Translations under genes and position numbers: made by a program
Notes under the pieces: model-generated
Told to the model about the DNA's origin: nothing
The model's input: the letters and a program-made list of their open reading frames with translations, nothing else
Database searches by the model: none
Source: Bacteroidetes bacterium GWF2_40_14
GTDB taxonomy: Bacteria; Bacteroidota; Bacteroidia; Bacteroidales; UBA932
Assembly (NCBI GenBank): GCA_001769195.1
Contig: MEOK01000017.1
Location: 1-64,000 of the forward strand
DNA length: 64,000 nt
Direction of reading: 5' to 3'
Shown here: positions 14,696-25,240 of the stretch, in pieces
How the letters are laid out: the number at the start of each line of letters is the position of its first letter
How positions within the stretch are numbered: position 1 is the first letter of the stretch

Positions 14696-17428
14696 ATGTA
14701 TAGAATACAAAAACGATTGACAATCTTTGCTTTATTGATTGTCTCTTTATGGGGATGCGGGAGTGGTTCCGCACATTTAATTGCCGACACATCTGTACGG
14801 AAGGCTGTTTTGGAGAAATTTGAGGTGCGTAAGGCTGAATTCCTGAATAATAGAGGGAGTGAACTTTTGTCGGTTCTGGATAGTGCCTCTTTGCAGGAGC
14901 GCGAGGGGCTTATGTTTTTGTATGCATATTCCACTTTGAGCGACCTGAGTAATTATGACGGTGCATACTTTCTGGATCAGGTTAGATATGCTCTTATGGC
15001 AAGGGATAGTTTTGCCTGGGGCAGAATGGCTAGTGATGCAGATTTTCTGCACTTTGTGCTTCCTCCAAGGGCGGGTTCGGAGAACCTGGATTCGGCGCGC
15101 CGGGTGATCTTCCGGGAGTTGCTGCCTCGTCTCAGGGGTATGTCTATGACGGAGGCTGCGCTGGAGGTTAACCATTGGTGTCACGAACGGGTTGTCTATC
15201 AGGCTGCTGACGGAAGGACCTCGGCTCCTTTGGCCACAATAAAGACGGCGTTTGGTCGTTGTGGCGAGGAGTCTGTACTGACTGTTACTGCGTTAAGGGC
15301 GGTCGGAATCCCGGCGCGCCAGATATACACACCACGTTGGGCCCATCAGGACGACAATCATGCCTGGGTGGAGTTCTGGGCCGATGGCAAGTGGTACTAC
15401 TGCGGTGCCTGTGAGCCCGAACCCGACGTTAACATGGGTTGGTTCACCGAGCCCGCCCGCAGGACAATGCTTACAGCTACAACAACTCCCGGGCAATATG
15501 CTTCGGAATATATTATAAATGAGGAACCTAACTATACACGACTGAATCAGATAGATAACTATGCTAATGCTAAGGATTTATATGTGCAAGTGGTTGATGA
15601 GGCGGGCTCTCCGGTTAAGGGTGCAACAGTAAGGTTCCTGCTTTATAATTATGCAGAATTTTACCCTTTGGCAGCGCTTAAGAGTGACCATAAAGGATTT
15701 TCACGTTTGCGCCTTGGTATGGGTGACATCTTGGTTTGGGCGGGCGATGACGAGCGTTTTGCTTACGAAAAGGTTACTGTCAGAGAAATTGACACACTAG
15801 TTCTTTCTCTTTCTAAAAAATCTTTTGACGATTCTGTTTTTTCACTTGATTTCATACCTCCGGGTGCACAGCCTCCGTTGGCTGTCTCCGACGAAAAGAG
15901 GGTCGAGAACAATAAACGTCTTGCATATGAGGATTCGTTGAGGGGTGTCTATGAATCAACTTTCATGAATGAGTCCCAGACAATGGAGTTTATCAGAAGT
16001 CGTTTCTCTGGAATCGGCAGTAAAGAGAGTGCTGACAGTAAAGAAAATGCCTGCCAAAATTTTGTTCCTGACAAACAGACGGGCAAGGAACTGGCCGGCT
16101 TACTGGTTAAATCCCGCGGAAATCATGGGGAGTTGTGCAGGGTGATAAACGAGGTAGAGCCTGAGTTTTTATCTCGTGTTGTTGATATTTTGCGAGTCAT
16201 ATCGGAAAAGGATCTTCGCGATGCTCGTGCCGATGTGCTTCTTAGTCATATTCGGAACACATCCGCGACAAAAGATGACCACAAAATCTGGTCACAATAT
16301 CTTCTGAATCCACGAATTGGCATTGAAATGATGACTCCTTACAAGGAGGAGTTGATGCCACTTTTTCCTGAGAGTTTCTGGTTGGATGTTGCCAGTAATC
16401 CCAAGGTGGCAGAGAAATGGATAGAGGAGAATATTAAGTTGGTGGATGACAATGAGAACTATATAAAGGTGCCTTCGGTTCCACTTGGAACTTATAAGAT
16501 GAGGGCTGGTGATCTGGTTAGCCGAAACATCCTTTTTGTTGCAATCTGTCGCACAGCCGGTGTTGCCGCGAGGATTGATCAGGTTACCGGTTGGGCGCAA
16601 TATTATGCTAATAATGAGTGGGTAAACGTATTTGAGAAACCCGAAACAGATTTTTCTGCCCAAAATAATTCTGCCCCAAATAATTCTGTCCAAAATGTCA
16701 CTGCACATATTTCACTCAAATATAACGGAAAAGCACCCTGCCGTTACTACTTCAACTTCACTTTGGCCAGGTTTGAGAATGGTTTCTTCAGGACCCTTGA
16801 GTTCGAAGAGGGCAAGGATATCAAGCTCTTCCCTACTTCTTTGCAACTGGAACCTGGTTATTATATGCTGGTTACGGGAAATCGCCTGGGTGATGGCTCG
16901 GTTTTAACCAACGTCTCGTTCTTTAATCTGGAGAGTGGCTCAAAAAAGGTTGTTAATGTTGTGGTACGTGACCCTGAGAATTCTGTCGAGCCGGTTGCAA
17001 ACATCAAGTTGCCTGATTTCATCACCCGGATGGATGGGTCAAAAATTGAGACTGGTCAGCTGATTCGGACATATGGCGCCATTGCAATGATCTGGCTGGA
17101 CCCGGGCAAGGAGCCAACAAGACATGTGCTTAACGATCTGTCTCTTATGAAAAAGTCTTTCGACGAGTCGTTGCTGCCATTTGTATTTTTTGTTCCCAAG
17201 GAGAAACTGACAGATACTTTCCGCCCGGAATCGTATGTATTACCTGCCAATTCAGTATTTGCTTCTGAGTCAGACATAAACAAACAGCTATCGGATCTGT
17301 CCGCTCAGTTGCCCGTAGTAATTCTTGTCAATAACAAAGGCGACGTCCTATATTTTTCGTCGGGGTATAAAATTGGAGCTTGTGAACAGCTTCTTAAAAC
17401 ATTTGGCAGTATAAGTATCAAAAAATAA
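14696..17428 (+). CDS. Large transglutaminase-like lipoprotein
   Basis: A 910-residue protein with a signal peptide ending in SLWGC (lipobox). Residues about 150-270 form a transglutaminase-like domain with an apparently complete triad: Cys189 in GRCGEES, His222 in DDNHAWVEFW and Asp244 in EPEPDVN. Next comes an Ig-like or carboxypeptidase-regulatory-like segment (about 295-365, VQVVDEAGSPVKGATVRFLLYN). A second region (about 600-650, LVSRNILFVAICRTAGVAARIDQVTGWAQYY) resembles a degenerate transglutaminase core. The C-terminal 110 residues look thioredoxin-like in strand order but lack CxxC. The protein probably acts on peptides or proteins at the cell surface, as peptidase or cross-linker. 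cutC follows after 10 bp. Confidence 0.8.
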   Translation: MYRIQKRLTIFALLIVSLWGCGSGSAHLIADTSVRKAVLEKFEVRKAEFLNNRGSELLSVLDSASLQEREGLMFLYAYSTLSDLSNYDGAYFLDQVRYALMARDSFAWGRMASDADFLHFVLPPRAGSENLDSARRVIFRELLPRLRGMSMTEAALEVNHWCHERVVYQAADGRTSAPLATIKTAFGRCGEESVLTVTALRAVGIPARQIYTPRWAHQDDNHAWVEFWADGKWYYCGACEPEPDVNMGWFTEPARRTMLTATTTPGQYASEYIINEEPNYTRLNQIDNYANAKDLYVQVVDEAGSPVKGATVRFLLYNYAEFYPLAALKSDHKGFSRLRLGMGDILVWAGDDERFAYEKVTVREIDTLVLSLSKKSFDDSVFSLDFIPPGAQPPLAVSDEKRVENNKRLAYEDSLRGVYESTFMNESQTMEFIRSRFSGIGSKESADSKENACQNFVPDKQTGKELAGLLVKSRGNHGELCRVINEVEPEFLSRVVDILRVISEKDLRDARADVLLSHIRNTSATKDDHKIWSQYLLNPRIGIEMMTPYKEELMPLFPESFWLDVASNPKVAEKWIEENIKLVDDNENYIKVPSVPLGTYKMRAGDLVSRNILFVAICRTAGVAARIDQVTGWAQYYANNEWVNVFEKPETDFSAQNNSAPNNSVQNVTAHISLKYNGKAPCRYYFNFTLARFENGFFRTLEFEEGKDIKLFPTSLQLEPGYYMLVTGNRLGDGSVLTNVSFFNLESGSKKVVNVVVRDPENSVEPVANIKLPDFITRMDGSKIETGQLIRTYGAIAMIWLDPGKEPTRHVLNDLSLMKKSFDESLLPFVFFVPKEKLTDTFRPESYVLPANSVFASESDINKQLSDLSAQLPVVILVNNKGDVLYFSSGYKIGACEQLLKTFGSISIKK

Positions 17429-17438
17429 AGTAACTATA

Positions 17439-18089
17439 ATGGAAAAAGATAATATCATTCTGGAGGCTTGTGTCGAGACACTTGAACAATGTATTGCGGC
17501 TGAAAAACGGGGTGTGGGACGGTTGGAACTTTGCGACAGGTTAGATCTTGATGGTACTACCCCTGCTGAGTCTTTGATAAGAGCTGTAATGAACAGTGTC
17601 AAAATTCCTGTGAGGGTCATAATCCGCCCAAGAGGTGGTATTTTTGTCTGTACAGCAGATGAAATTGAGCAGATGCGTAAATCTATAATACTATGCAAAT
17701 CTATTGGTGTAGATGGTGTTGTCTTTGGAATCCTTGATAAGCATAATGAGCTTGATATTGCTGCAATGTTGCCTCTCATAGAGCTGGCAAAACCTCTTAA
17801 TGTAGTAATTCATAAAGCAATAGATCTCACTCCCGATCTCTTTGCAAGTATGCAGAAATTGCAAACAATACCAGGTGTAAATGCTATCCTCACTTCCGGG
17901 AAATCTACTACTGCTCTGGAGGGTGCTGCTTTGCTCAGAAAAATGTGCGACCACCTGAAATCCACACTTAATCCAGACAATAATACCAACAACCTGTCAA
18001 TCATTGTGGCCGGACGGGTTACCTACGAAAACCTCAGTCACCTCCACCGCCTTATAGGAGCCAGTCAATATCATGGCAAGTTACTTTAG
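17439..18089 (+). CDS. cutC: CutC family protein
   Basis: A 216-residue TIM-barrel protein of the CutC family: ILEACVETLEQCIAAEKRGVGRLELCDRLDLDGTTPA, VIIRPRGGIFVCTADEIEQM, GVDGVVFGIL, VIHKAIDLTPD, ILTSGKSTTALEG, IIVAGRVTYENL and the terminal YHGK. Normal CutC is 210-250 residues. Copper homeostasis is the historical label, but the function is not firmly shown. Here it is co-directional with the transglutaminase-like gene (10-bp gap). Its stop codon TAG supplies the first G of a family C repeat. Confidence 0.9.
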   Translation: MEKDNIILEACVETLEQCIAAEKRGVGRLELCDRLDLDGTTPAESLIRAVMNSVKIPVRVIIRPRGGIFVCTADEIEQMRKSIILCKSIGVDGVVFGILDKHNELDIAAMLPLIELAKPLNVVIHKAIDLTPDLFASMQKLQTIPGVNAILTSGKSTTALEGAALLRKMCDHLKSTLNPDNNTNNLSIIVAGRVTYENLSHLHRLIGASQYHGKLL

Positions 18090-18117
18090 GGTACGTGGGG
18101 ACGTAGAATGTGTACCC
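18089..18117. repeat. Family C palindromic repeat, copy 1
   Basis: A 29-bp unit with terminal GGGTAC/GTACCC and a central GGGGAC core. It starts on the last base of the cutC stop codon. The upstream ATG of the next frame (18108) lies within it, which argues for the later start at 18153. Confidence 0.75.
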
Positions 18118-18152
18118 AAATTTTTAATACCTTTGGAAAAATATCAGAACCA

Positions 18153-18992
18153 ATGCGCACACCCCTTTTAATAAAAAAAGCATCCGGAGAGATGGAGCCG
18201 TTTTCTTCGGAAAAACTCAAACGTTCACTTCAACGCTCCGGGGCCGCCGATATGCTAATAGATTCAATTCTAAGGGATATAGATTCCTGGATCTATGATG
18301 GAATCAGCAGCAGGAAAATATACGACAGGGCCTTTTCGCTTCTAAGAAAAAAGACTCTTGGGACTGCAGCCCGATACAAGCTAAAACGGGCAATCATGGA
18401 AATGGGGCCAACAGGTCATCCTTTTGAACACTTTATGGGTCAGGTTTTCAAGCGTCAGGGGTACAACATAGAAGTAGCTCAGGTTATTCAGGGGCATTGT
18501 GTTACACATGAGGTTGATGTAATTACAACTCGTGATTTCAACCAAACTTTCGTCGAATGCAAATTTTACCTTAGTCAGGATAAGAATGCCAATGTTCAGG
18601 TCCCTCTTTATATTCGATCAAGGGTGGACGATATAATAAAGTATCGCAAAGATTTGCCAAAGTTTGCAGGGTACACTTTTTTTGGAGGAGTTGTCACTAA
18701 TACGCGCTTCACCTCAGATGCCACTGCCTACGGAGAGTGCAGCGGGTTGAAGTTGCTAAGCTGGGACTACCCTTACGGCAATGGTCTGAAAGACATTATA
18801 GACAGAGAGAGAATTTTTCCTGTTACAGCACTTACACGACTCACCACTCCCGATAAGCAAAAACTTATGGAGCAAGGTGTGGTAATTTGCAGCCAGATAT
18901 TTGAGCAACCAGCATTGCTCGATATCCTGGCACTGGACTCTGTTAAACGTCAGAAAGTTATGGAAGAGATACAAGCTTTGGCAGAGGAGTGA
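18153..18992 (+). CDS. ATP-cone domain fused to a PD-(D/E)XK (Mrr-like) endonuclease domain
   Basis: A 279-residue protein from ATG 18153. Residues 1-90 match the ATP-cone (LIKKASGEMEPFSSEKLKRSLQRSGA, then SSRKIYDRAFSLLRKKTLGTAARYKLKRAI), the allosteric nucleotide-binding module of ribonucleotide reductases and NrdR. Residues about 95-200 are a restriction-endonuclease-like core: GHPFEHFMGQVFKRQGYNIEV, Asp122 in HEVDVITT, and Glu135-x-Lys137 in VECKFY. This suggests a nuclease gated by ATP or dATP. Fusions of this kind are known but not characterised to my knowledge. It is flanked by cutC and metH and has no modification methylase beside it. Confidence 0.82.
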   Translation: MRTPLLIKKASGEMEPFSSEKLKRSLQRSGAADMLIDSILRDIDSWIYDGISSRKIYDRAFSLLRKKTLGTAARYKLKRAIMEMGPTGHPFEHFMGQVFKRQGYNIEVAQVIQGHCVTHEVDVITTRDFNQTFVECKFYLSQDKNANVQVPLYIRSRVDDIIKYRKDLPKFAGYTFFGGVVTNTRFTSDATAYGECSGLKLLSWDYPYGNGLKDIIDRERIFPVTALTRLTTPDKQKLMEQGVVICSQIFEQPALLDILALDSVKRQKVMEEIQALAEE

Positions 18993-19003
18993 TTTTTTAT
19001 TTG

Positions 19004-19011
19004 TATTTTTG
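19004..19011 (+). promoter_or_regulatory. Candidate -7 box of metH
   Basis: TATTTTTG matches TAnnTTTG, 14 bp before the metH ATG. The nearest TTTG (18977-18980) is 23 bp upstream, slightly wider than the usual spacer. The gap of only 33 bp leaves no room for a SAM or cobalamin riboswitch. Confidence 0.45.
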
Positions 19012-19025
19012 CAGAAAATCATACT

Positions 19026-22000
19026 ATGAAATATTCTCCGGAAGATATTGCTAAACAAAAGATTCTAATCCTCGACGGGGCGATGGGTACGATGATCCAG
19101 AGGTACAAGTTGCAGGAGGATGATTACAGGGGCGAAAGGTTTGCAAATCATGTGCGCCTGCAGAAAGGGAACAACGATCTGCTGTCTCTGACAAAGCCTG
19201 AGATTATAAAGGCAATCCATATGGAGTACCTCGAAGCAGGTGCAGACATAATAACTACCAATACATTTAATTCCAATAAGATATCCATGGCCGATTATGG
19301 CATGGAAGATCTTGTGTATACTTTGAATTTTGAGTCGGCGCAAGTAGCTGCGGCGGCAATTGCTCAGTACGAAGCTGGAGGTGCAAAGTCGCACTTCATT
19401 GCCGGAACTTTGGGCCCGACAAACAGGACGGCTTCTATGTCGTCGGATGTTAATGATCCGGGCGCAAGGGCAGTTACTTTTGATGAGCTTGTTGAAGCAT
19501 ATTCTGAACAGACAAGGGGGTTGATGAATGGTGGCGTGGATATCTTATTGGTAGAGACCATTTTCGATGTTCTTAACGCCAAAGCGGCACTATTTGCAAT
19601 TGATTCTGTATTTGAGGAGAAAGGTGTAAGAATACCTGTTATGGTGTCGGGTACAATTACCGATGCCAGCGGAAGAACCCTCACCGGGCAGACTTTAGAG
19701 GCTTTTTTAGTTTCAGTCTCCCATTTTCCATTATTCAGCATAGGGCTTAACTGTGCACTGGGAGCAGAACAACTCAGGCCGTTCGTCCAGGAGCTCTCTG
19801 CAAAATCAAGATTTTTTGTGTCGGCCCATCCAAATGCCGGTCTGCCTAATCAGTTTGGAGAGTATGACCAGTCTGCTGAGTACATGGCCTCAATTACAGA
19901 GGATTTCATGAAGGAGGGATGGGTAAATATAATTGGAGGTTGTTGTGGTACTACACCTTTACATATCAGAAAGATAGCAGAAAAAGCAAAACTTTACCAG
20001 CCGAGAGTAAAACCGGTTTTAGAAAAATACACAAAACTTAGTGGGCTTGAGGCATTGACAATTGCCCCGGAGACAAATTTCGTGAATGTAGGCGAACGTA
20101 CAAATGTGTCGGGTTCCAAAAAATTTGCAAGGCTTATAAGGGAGGAGAAATACGGCGAGGCACTTGCTATTGCCAGAGATCAGGTAGAGGGTGGTGCCCA
20201 GATTATTGACATCTGCATGGATGAGGCGATGCTTGATTCGGAAATGGCTATGGTTAAGTTTGTGAATCTTATAATGGCCGAGCCGGACATCTCAAAGTTA
20301 CCTCTCATGATAGACTCTTCTAAATGGAGCGTCATTGAACCAGCTCTCAAATGCATTCAGGGTAAGTCTGTTGTAAATTCGATAAGCCTTAAGGAGGGAG
20401 AAGAGGTATTCCTCGACCACGCCCGCAAAATCAGAAAATACGGAGCTGCCGCTGTTGTGATGTTGTTTGATGAAAATGGGCAGGCCGACACTTACGAAAG
20501 ACGGATAAAGCTTGCTGAGAGGTCATACAGACTTTTAGTAGACAAAATAGGATTTCCACCAGAAGATATAATTTTTGACCCTAACGTGCTTGCAATTGCA
20601 ACCGGCATAGAGGAGCATAACAACTATGCTGTCAACTTTATACGAGCTACAGAATGGATCAAGAAAAACCTGCCCCACGCTAAAATAAGCGGAGGAATAA
20701 GCAACCTATCATTTTCATTCAGAGGTACAGACAAGGTCCGCGAGGCTATTCACTCGGTATTTCTTTATTATGCCATAAAATCCGGATTGGACATGGGTAT
20801 AGTAAACCCCGGTATGCTTCAGGTTTACTCAGAGATACCTGCCGATCTGCTGTTACTTACAGAGGATGTTGTTCTTAACCGTCGCAAGGACGCAACCGAG
20901 CGCCTTGTTAAGTTTGCCGAAGGCATACAGAATGAAGGCAAAAAGGAGGAGAAGGCCGACGAGTGGAGATCATTACCTGTTATTGAAAGAATAAAACATG
21001 CTCTCATAAGGGGTTTGGACGAGTTTATTGAGCAGGATGTGGAGGAGGCCAGAGGACTTTTCAGAAGGTCCATTGAGCTGATTGAAGGTCCTTTGATGGG
21101 CGGAATGAACGAGGTTGGAGATCTTTTTGGTGCAGGCAAGATGTTTCTTCCACAGGTTGTCAAAAGTGCACGTGTTATGAAGAAGGCTGTTTCCAAACTT
21201 GCACCTTACATTGAACTTGAGAGTGAGGGCGAGGAGAAGAAGAGCGCTGGAAAGTTGTTGCTGGCAACTGTAAAGGGTGATGTTCACGACATTGGCAAGA
21301 ATATAGTTGGAGTTGTACTGTCGTGCAACAACTATGAGATTATAGATCTGGGGGTTATGGTTCCAGCAGAGAAGATTATAGACACCGCTATAAGGGAAAA
21401 TGTAGATTTCATTGGACTTAGCGGGCTGATAACACCTTCACTTGAGGAGATGGTGCATGTTGCATCTGAGATGCAGCGCAGGAACATCACAATTCCACTG
21501 CTTGTTGGTGGGGCAACAACATCGGAGATTCATGCTGCGGTAAAGATTGCACCATCATATTCCAATGCAGTGATCCATGTAAAGGATGCCTCAAAGGCGG
21601 CCGGGGTTCTATCTGCACTCAGTCAGGAGGACAACAGTAAATATGTGGCTGCTGTAGCGGAAAAATACAGAAAACTCAGTTTTGACCACAACTCACGCCA
21701 GGTTGAGAAGAATCTTCTCTCAATTGCTGATGCCCGAAAAAACAGATTGATTTCCGATTGGGACACCAATTCCGATTGGAACACTAATTCCAGTTGGGAC
21801 ACCAGTTCCCTTCCTCAGCCGGCTAAACCAGGAATTCATGAAATGCATGATATTGATCTTAAGGAGCTTAGCAATTACATAGACTGGACATTCTTCTTCT
21901 TTGCATGGAAGGTTTCGGGTAAATACCCGGCAATTTTCAAAGATCCTGTAAAAGGTCATGAAGCCAAAAAACTTTTCGACGATGCTCAACTTTTCCTTAA

Positions 22001-22733
22001 AGAGATTATCGATAAAAAACTGCTTACAGCAAAGGCTGTCTTCGGCCTATTCCCTGCTGTATCTGAGGGTGATGACGTTATTGTATATACTGGCAATTCT
22101 GTTACAAAAGAGGTGGCCACCACATTCCATTTCCTGAGAAATCAAGAGCTTAAGGAGAGTGGCGTTCCAAACCTATCTTTGGCAGATTTTGTGGCACCTG
22201 CCAGTGTAGTTGGCCAGACCGACAACATGGGTCAGACCGACAACATGGGTCTTTTTGTTGTGACGGCCGCCATTGATGAAGATAAATTCGCTCATTACCA
22301 TGAAGATGATTATGCATCCATTATGATAAGAATCTTAACCGACCGTCTGGCCGAAGCCGCCGCCGAATGGCTTCACGAAAAGGTCCGCAAGGAGTTCTGG
22401 GGATATTCTCCTGACGAAAAGCTCTCTCTTGAGCAGATGCTCTCTGCAAAATACAGAGGCATTCGTCCGGCTCCCGGTTATCCTGCCTGCCCCGACCATA
22501 CAGAAAAAAGAATTCTGTTTGATGTCTTGAATGCAGAAAAAAGAATAGGTGTAGAACTGACAGAGAATTTCACAATGGTACCTGCTGCATCGGTCAGCGG
22601 ATATTTCTTTTCTCACCCTGCCTCATCTTATTTCAATATCGGCAAAATTGGTCAGGACCAGCTCAAAGATTATGCAGAAAGAAAGAAGATGAGCTTAGAA
22701 GAGGTTACCCGGTGGCTTGCCCCCAATTTGTAA
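19026..22733 (+). CDS. metH: Cobalamin-dependent methionine synthase
   Basis: A 1235-residue full-length MetH. It moves a methyl group from methyl-THF through cobalamin to homocysteine. Domains: homocysteine-binding 1-330 with zinc ligands Cys243 (NCALG) and the GGCCGTTP Cys pair near 306; pterin-binding about 350-620 ([16 protein letters not shown]); B12 cap and Rossmann domain about 640-890 with the D-x-H-x-x-G motif, His754 being the cobalt ligand; activation domain about 920-1235 with [15 protein letters not shown]. Two low-complexity insertions are unusual: [17 protein letters not shown] near 912 and a tandem GQTDNM near 1065. metF and ahcY follow, giving the core of the methyl cycle. 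Confidence 0.96.
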   Translation: MKYSPEDIAKQKILILDGAMGTMIQRYKLQEDDYRGERFANHVRLQKGNNDLLSLTKPEIIKAIHMEYLEAGADIITTNTFNSNKISMADYGMEDLVYTLNFESAQVAAAAIAQYEAGGAKSHFIAGTLGPTNRTASMSSDVNDPGARAVTFDELVEAYSEQTRGLMNGGVDILLVETIFDVLNAKAALFAIDSVFEEKGVRIPVMVSGTITDASGRTLTGQTLEAFLVSVSHFPLFSIGLNCALGAEQLRPFVQELSAKSRFFVSAHPNAGLPNQFGEYDQSAEYMASITEDFMKEGWVNIIGGCCGTTPLHIRKIAEKAKLYQPRVKPVLEKYTKLSGLEALTIAPETNFVNVGERTNVSGSKKFARLIREEKYGEALAIARDQVEGGAQIIDICMDEAMLDSEMAMVKFVNLIMAEPDISKLPLMIDSSKWSVIEPALKCIQGKSVVNSISLKEGEEVFLDHARKIRKYGAAAVVMLFDENGQADTYERRIKLAERSYRLLVDKIGFPPEDIIFDPNVLAIATGIEEHNNYAVNFIRATEWIKKNLPHAKISGGISNLSFSFRGTDKVREAIHSVFLYYAIKSGLDMGIVNPGMLQVYSEIPADLLLLTEDVVLNRRKDATERLVKFAEGIQNEGKKEEKADEWRSLPVIERIKHALIRGLDEFIEQDVEEARGLFRRSIELIEGPLMGGMNEVGDLFGAGKMFLPQVVKSARVMKKAVSKLAPYIELESEGEEKKSAGKLLLATVKGDVHDIGKNIVGVVLSCNNYEIIDLGVMVPAEKIIDTAIRENVDFIGLSGLITPSLEEMVHVASEMQRRNITIPLLVGGATTSEIHAAVKIAPSYSNAVIHVKDASKAAGVLSALSQEDNSKYVAAVAEKYRKLSFDHNSRQVEKNLLSIADARKNRLISDWDTNSDWNTNSSWDTSSLPQPAKPGIHEMHDIDLKELSNYIDWTFFFFAWKVSGKYPAIFKDPVKGHEAKKLFDDAQLFLKEIIDKKLLTAKAVFGLFPAVSEGDDVIVYTGNSVTKEVATTFHFLRNQELKESGVPNLSLADFVAPASVVGQTDNMGQTDNMGLFVVTAAIDEDKFAHYHEDDYASIMIRILTDRLAEAAAEWLHEKVRKEFWGYSPDEKLSLEQMLSAKYRGIRPAPGYPACPDHTEKRILFDVLNAEKRIGVELTENFTMVPAASVSGYFFSHPASSYFNIGKIGQDQLKDYAERKKMSLEEVTRWLAPNL

Positions 22734-22792
22734 AGCGCAAAATGGACAAATAAATATTAGAAATAGACAATAAAAGATAAGAAACACAGATA

Positions 22793-23746
22793 ATGAGTGT
22801 AATAGAAAAAATAAAAAACGCAAAAGGGCCGCTTTTCACATTTGAGCTTCTTCCCCCGCTTAAAGGACATAGCATTGATAAGATTTATGCTGCAATAGAC
22901 AGGCTTGTAGAGTTTAATCCGGCTTACATTAATTTTACCTCTCACCGTAATGAAACTTCGTATCGCGAAAGACCTGACGGACTTGTAGAGAGGAGACTGA
23001 CCCGTGTGCGCCCGGGGACAATTGCTCTTGCGGCTGCAGTCAAGTATAAATATAACATCACTGTTGTCCCTCATGTACTTTGCGGTGGCTTTTCAAAGGA
23101 GGAGACAGAAAATGCTCTTATTGAGATGAACTTTCTGGGAATTGACGATGTTCTGGCACTCAGAGGTGACCCTGTGAGAGGTACCCGTTCTTTTATTCCT
23201 GAAAAGGACGGACACTCTTATGCTTCGGACCTTATTACTCAAATAGTGAACATGAATAATGGTCAGTATCTTGAGCCGTCACTTGTTAATGTAACTCCCT
23301 CCTCTTTTTGCATAGGTGTTGCCGGCTATCCGGAGAAACATTTCGAAGCACCTAATCTGCAAATAGATATGGATAATCTCAAGAAAAAAATTGATGCAGG
23401 AGCAAACTATATTGTCACTCAGATGTTCTTTGACAATCAAAAGTTCTTCAGCTTCAGGGATGAATGCAAGAAGGCAGGTATAAATGTTCCTGTAATTGCA
23501 GGGATAAAACCTATTTCTGCTTTAAATGACATTAACCTTCTCCCTCAGACATTCCATATTGATTTTCCGAGCGACCTTGTTGCTGCTGTCCGTAAATGCA
23601 AGACAGACCAGGAGGCAAGGGAGGTTGGTATCGAATGGACCACTATGCAGTCGAAGGAGTTGATCCAGGAAGGTGTACCTGGTATTCATTACTATACTTT
23701 GGGACGTTCCGACAATATCGCCCGCATCGTAAAAGCCTCCTTTTAA
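22793..23746 (+). CDS. metF: Methylenetetrahydrofolate reductase
   Basis: A 317-residue TIM-barrel flavoprotein: FTFELLPPLKG (N-terminal Glu of the active site), YINFTSHRNE, VVPHVLCGG, DDVLALRGDP, CIGVAGYPEKHFEAPN, YIVTQMFFDN, VIAGIKPI. It reduces methylene-THF to methyl-THF, the methyl donor for the MetH encoded 59 bp upstream. Length is typical of bacterial MetF. The 59-bp gap has no terminator, so co-transcription with metH is likely. Confidence 0.96.
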   Translation: MSVIEKIKNAKGPLFTFELLPPLKGHSIDKIYAAIDRLVEFNPAYINFTSHRNETSYRERPDGLVERRLTRVRPGTIALAAAVKYKYNITVVPHVLCGGFSKEETENALIEMNFLGIDDVLALRGDPVRGTRSFIPEKDGHSYASDLITQIVNMNNGQYLEPSLVNVTPSSFCIGVAGYPEKHFEAPNLQIDMDNLKKKIDAGANYIVTQMFFDNQKFFSFRDECKKAGINVPVIAGIKPISALNDINLLPQTFHIDFPSDLVAAVRKCKTDQEAREVGIEWTTMQSKELIQEGVPGIHYYTLGRSDNIARIVKASF

Positions 23747-23801
23747 TTAACCCATTAGCAAATTAGCAAATTAGCAAATTAACCCATTAGCAAATTAAAA
23801 C
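23746..23801. repeat. Octamer array between metF and ahcY
   Basis: Seven contiguous 8-bp units built from ATTAGCAA (four) and ATTAACCC (two), with a final ATTAAAAC. They fill the whole metF-ahcY gap; the first unit begins on the last base of the metF stop codon and the last ends one base before the ahcY ATG. Confidence 0.8.
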
Positions 23802-23802
23802 C

Positions 23803-25209
23803 ATGAACACATCCACAGAATATAAAGTTGCAGACATAAACCTGTCGGCATTTGGACGCAAAGAGATAGATATTGCAGAAAAAGAGATGCCGGGACTTAT
23901 GTCTCTGCGAAAAAAATACGGTTCTAAAAAACCTCTCAGCGGTGCCCGCATTATGGGCTCGCTACACATGACAATTCAGACAGCTGTTCTGATTGAAACT
24001 CTTGTAGATCTTGGCGCAAAGGTACGCTGGTGCAGTTGCAACATCTTCTCAACTCAGGATCATGCTGCTGCTGCTATTGCCGCCGCCGGCACGCCTGTAT
24101 TTGCCTGGAAGGGCGAATCTCTCGAAGAGTACTGGTGGTGTACAGAACGCGCTCTTGATTTTGGAAACGGAGAGGGCCCTACCCTTATCGTTGATGATGG
24201 CGGCGATGCCACAATGATGATACACCGAGGATATGAAGCAGAAAATAACCCTGCAGTTCTTGATGCAAAGGCCGACACTCCTGACGAAATTGAACTGAAC
24301 AAGATTTTGAAAAAGATTCTTGCCTCCGACTCATCCCGCTGGCATCGTCAGGCTCCTGAAGTTAAAGGTGTGTCGGAAGAGACCACTACTGGTGTTCACA
24401 GACTTTACCAGATGCTTGAGCAAGGCAAATTGCTTTTCCCTGCATTTAACGTAAATGACTCTGTTACAAAATCCAAGTTCGACAACCTTTACGGTTGCCG
24501 CGAGTCACTGGCAGACGGTATCAAGCGTGCCACCGATGTAATGATTGCCGGCAAGGTGGTTGTTGTGGCAGGTTATGGCGACGTTGGAAAGGGCTGCGCC
24601 CGCTCTATGCACAGTTACGGTGCTCGTGTGATAGTAACTGAGATTGACCCTATTTGCGCATTGCAGGCTGCTATGGAAGGCTTCGAGGTAAAGACTATGG
24701 AAGATGCCCTTGGTGAAGGAAATATTTATGTTACAACCACTGGCAACAAAGATATAATCACTGCCGAGCATATGGCAAAAATGAAAGATCAGGCAATCGT
24801 ATGTAACATAGGTCACTTCGATGACGAGATACAGGTAGCCAAGCTCGAACAATGGCCGGGTATCAAAAAACTCAACATTAAACCACAGGTGGACAAATAC
24901 ACATATCCCGATGGTCATTCGATCTTCATGCTTGCAGAAGGTCGTCTTGTAAATCTGGGTTGTGCAACCGGTCACCCATCATTCGTTATGAGCAACTCAT
25001 TTACAAATCAGACACTTGCTCAGATGGAACTATGGAACAAGAAGTATGAGGTAAGTGTATATCGCCTGCCAAAAGATCTGGACGAAGAGGTAGCCCGCCT
25101 GCACCTGGAACAACTTGGCGTTAAACTTACCATTCTTACACCGGAACAATCGGCCTACCTTGGCATTTCCATTAACGGCCCATACAAATCTGACCACTAC
25201 CGCTACTAG
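23803..25209 (+). CDS. ahcY: S-adenosylhomocysteine hydrolase
   Basis: A 468-residue protein, the long bacterial form. It splits S-adenosylhomocysteine into adenosine and homocysteine, returning homocysteine to MetH. Visible motifs: [66 protein letters not shown]-binding [15 protein letters not shown] from residue 253, GHFDDEI, and the C-terminal KSDHYRY that completes the neighbouring NAD site. All catalytic segments look intact. Confidence 0.97.
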   Translation: MNTSTEYKVADINLSAFGRKEIDIAEKEMPGLMSLRKKYGSKKPLSGARIMGSLHMTIQTAVLIETLVDLGAKVRWCSCNIFSTQDHAAAAIAAAGTPVFAWKGESLEEYWWCTERALDFGNGEGPTLIVDDGGDATMMIHRGYEAENNPAVLDAKADTPDEIELNKILKKILASDSSRWHRQAPEVKGVSEETTTGVHRLYQMLEQGKLLFPAFNVNDSVTKSKFDNLYGCRESLADGIKRATDVMIAGKVVVVAGYGDVGKGCARSMHSYGARVIVTEIDPICALQAAMEGFEVKTMEDALGEGNIYVTTTGNKDIITAEHMAKMKDQAIVCNIGHFDDEIQVAKLEQWPGIKKLNIKPQVDKYTYPDGHSIFMLAEGRLVNLGCATGHPSFVMSNSFTNQTLAQMELWNKKYEVSVYRLPKDLDEEVARLHLEQLGVKLTILTPEQSAYLGISINGPYKSDHYRY

Positions 25210-25211
25210 CA

Positions 25212-25240
25212 GGGTACATGGTGACGCATCATATGAAAAC
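25212..25240. repeat. Family C palindromic repeat, degenerate copy
   Basis: The left half GGGTACATGGTGACGCA matches the family at 16 of 17 positions; the right half is degraded. It begins three bases after the ahcY stop codon and covers the start region of yjbQ. Confidence 0.5.

Noticed and set aside
18993-19025. SAM or cobalamin riboswitch before metH
   Set aside because: Only 33 bp separate metH from the preceding gene, far too short for either riboswitch.
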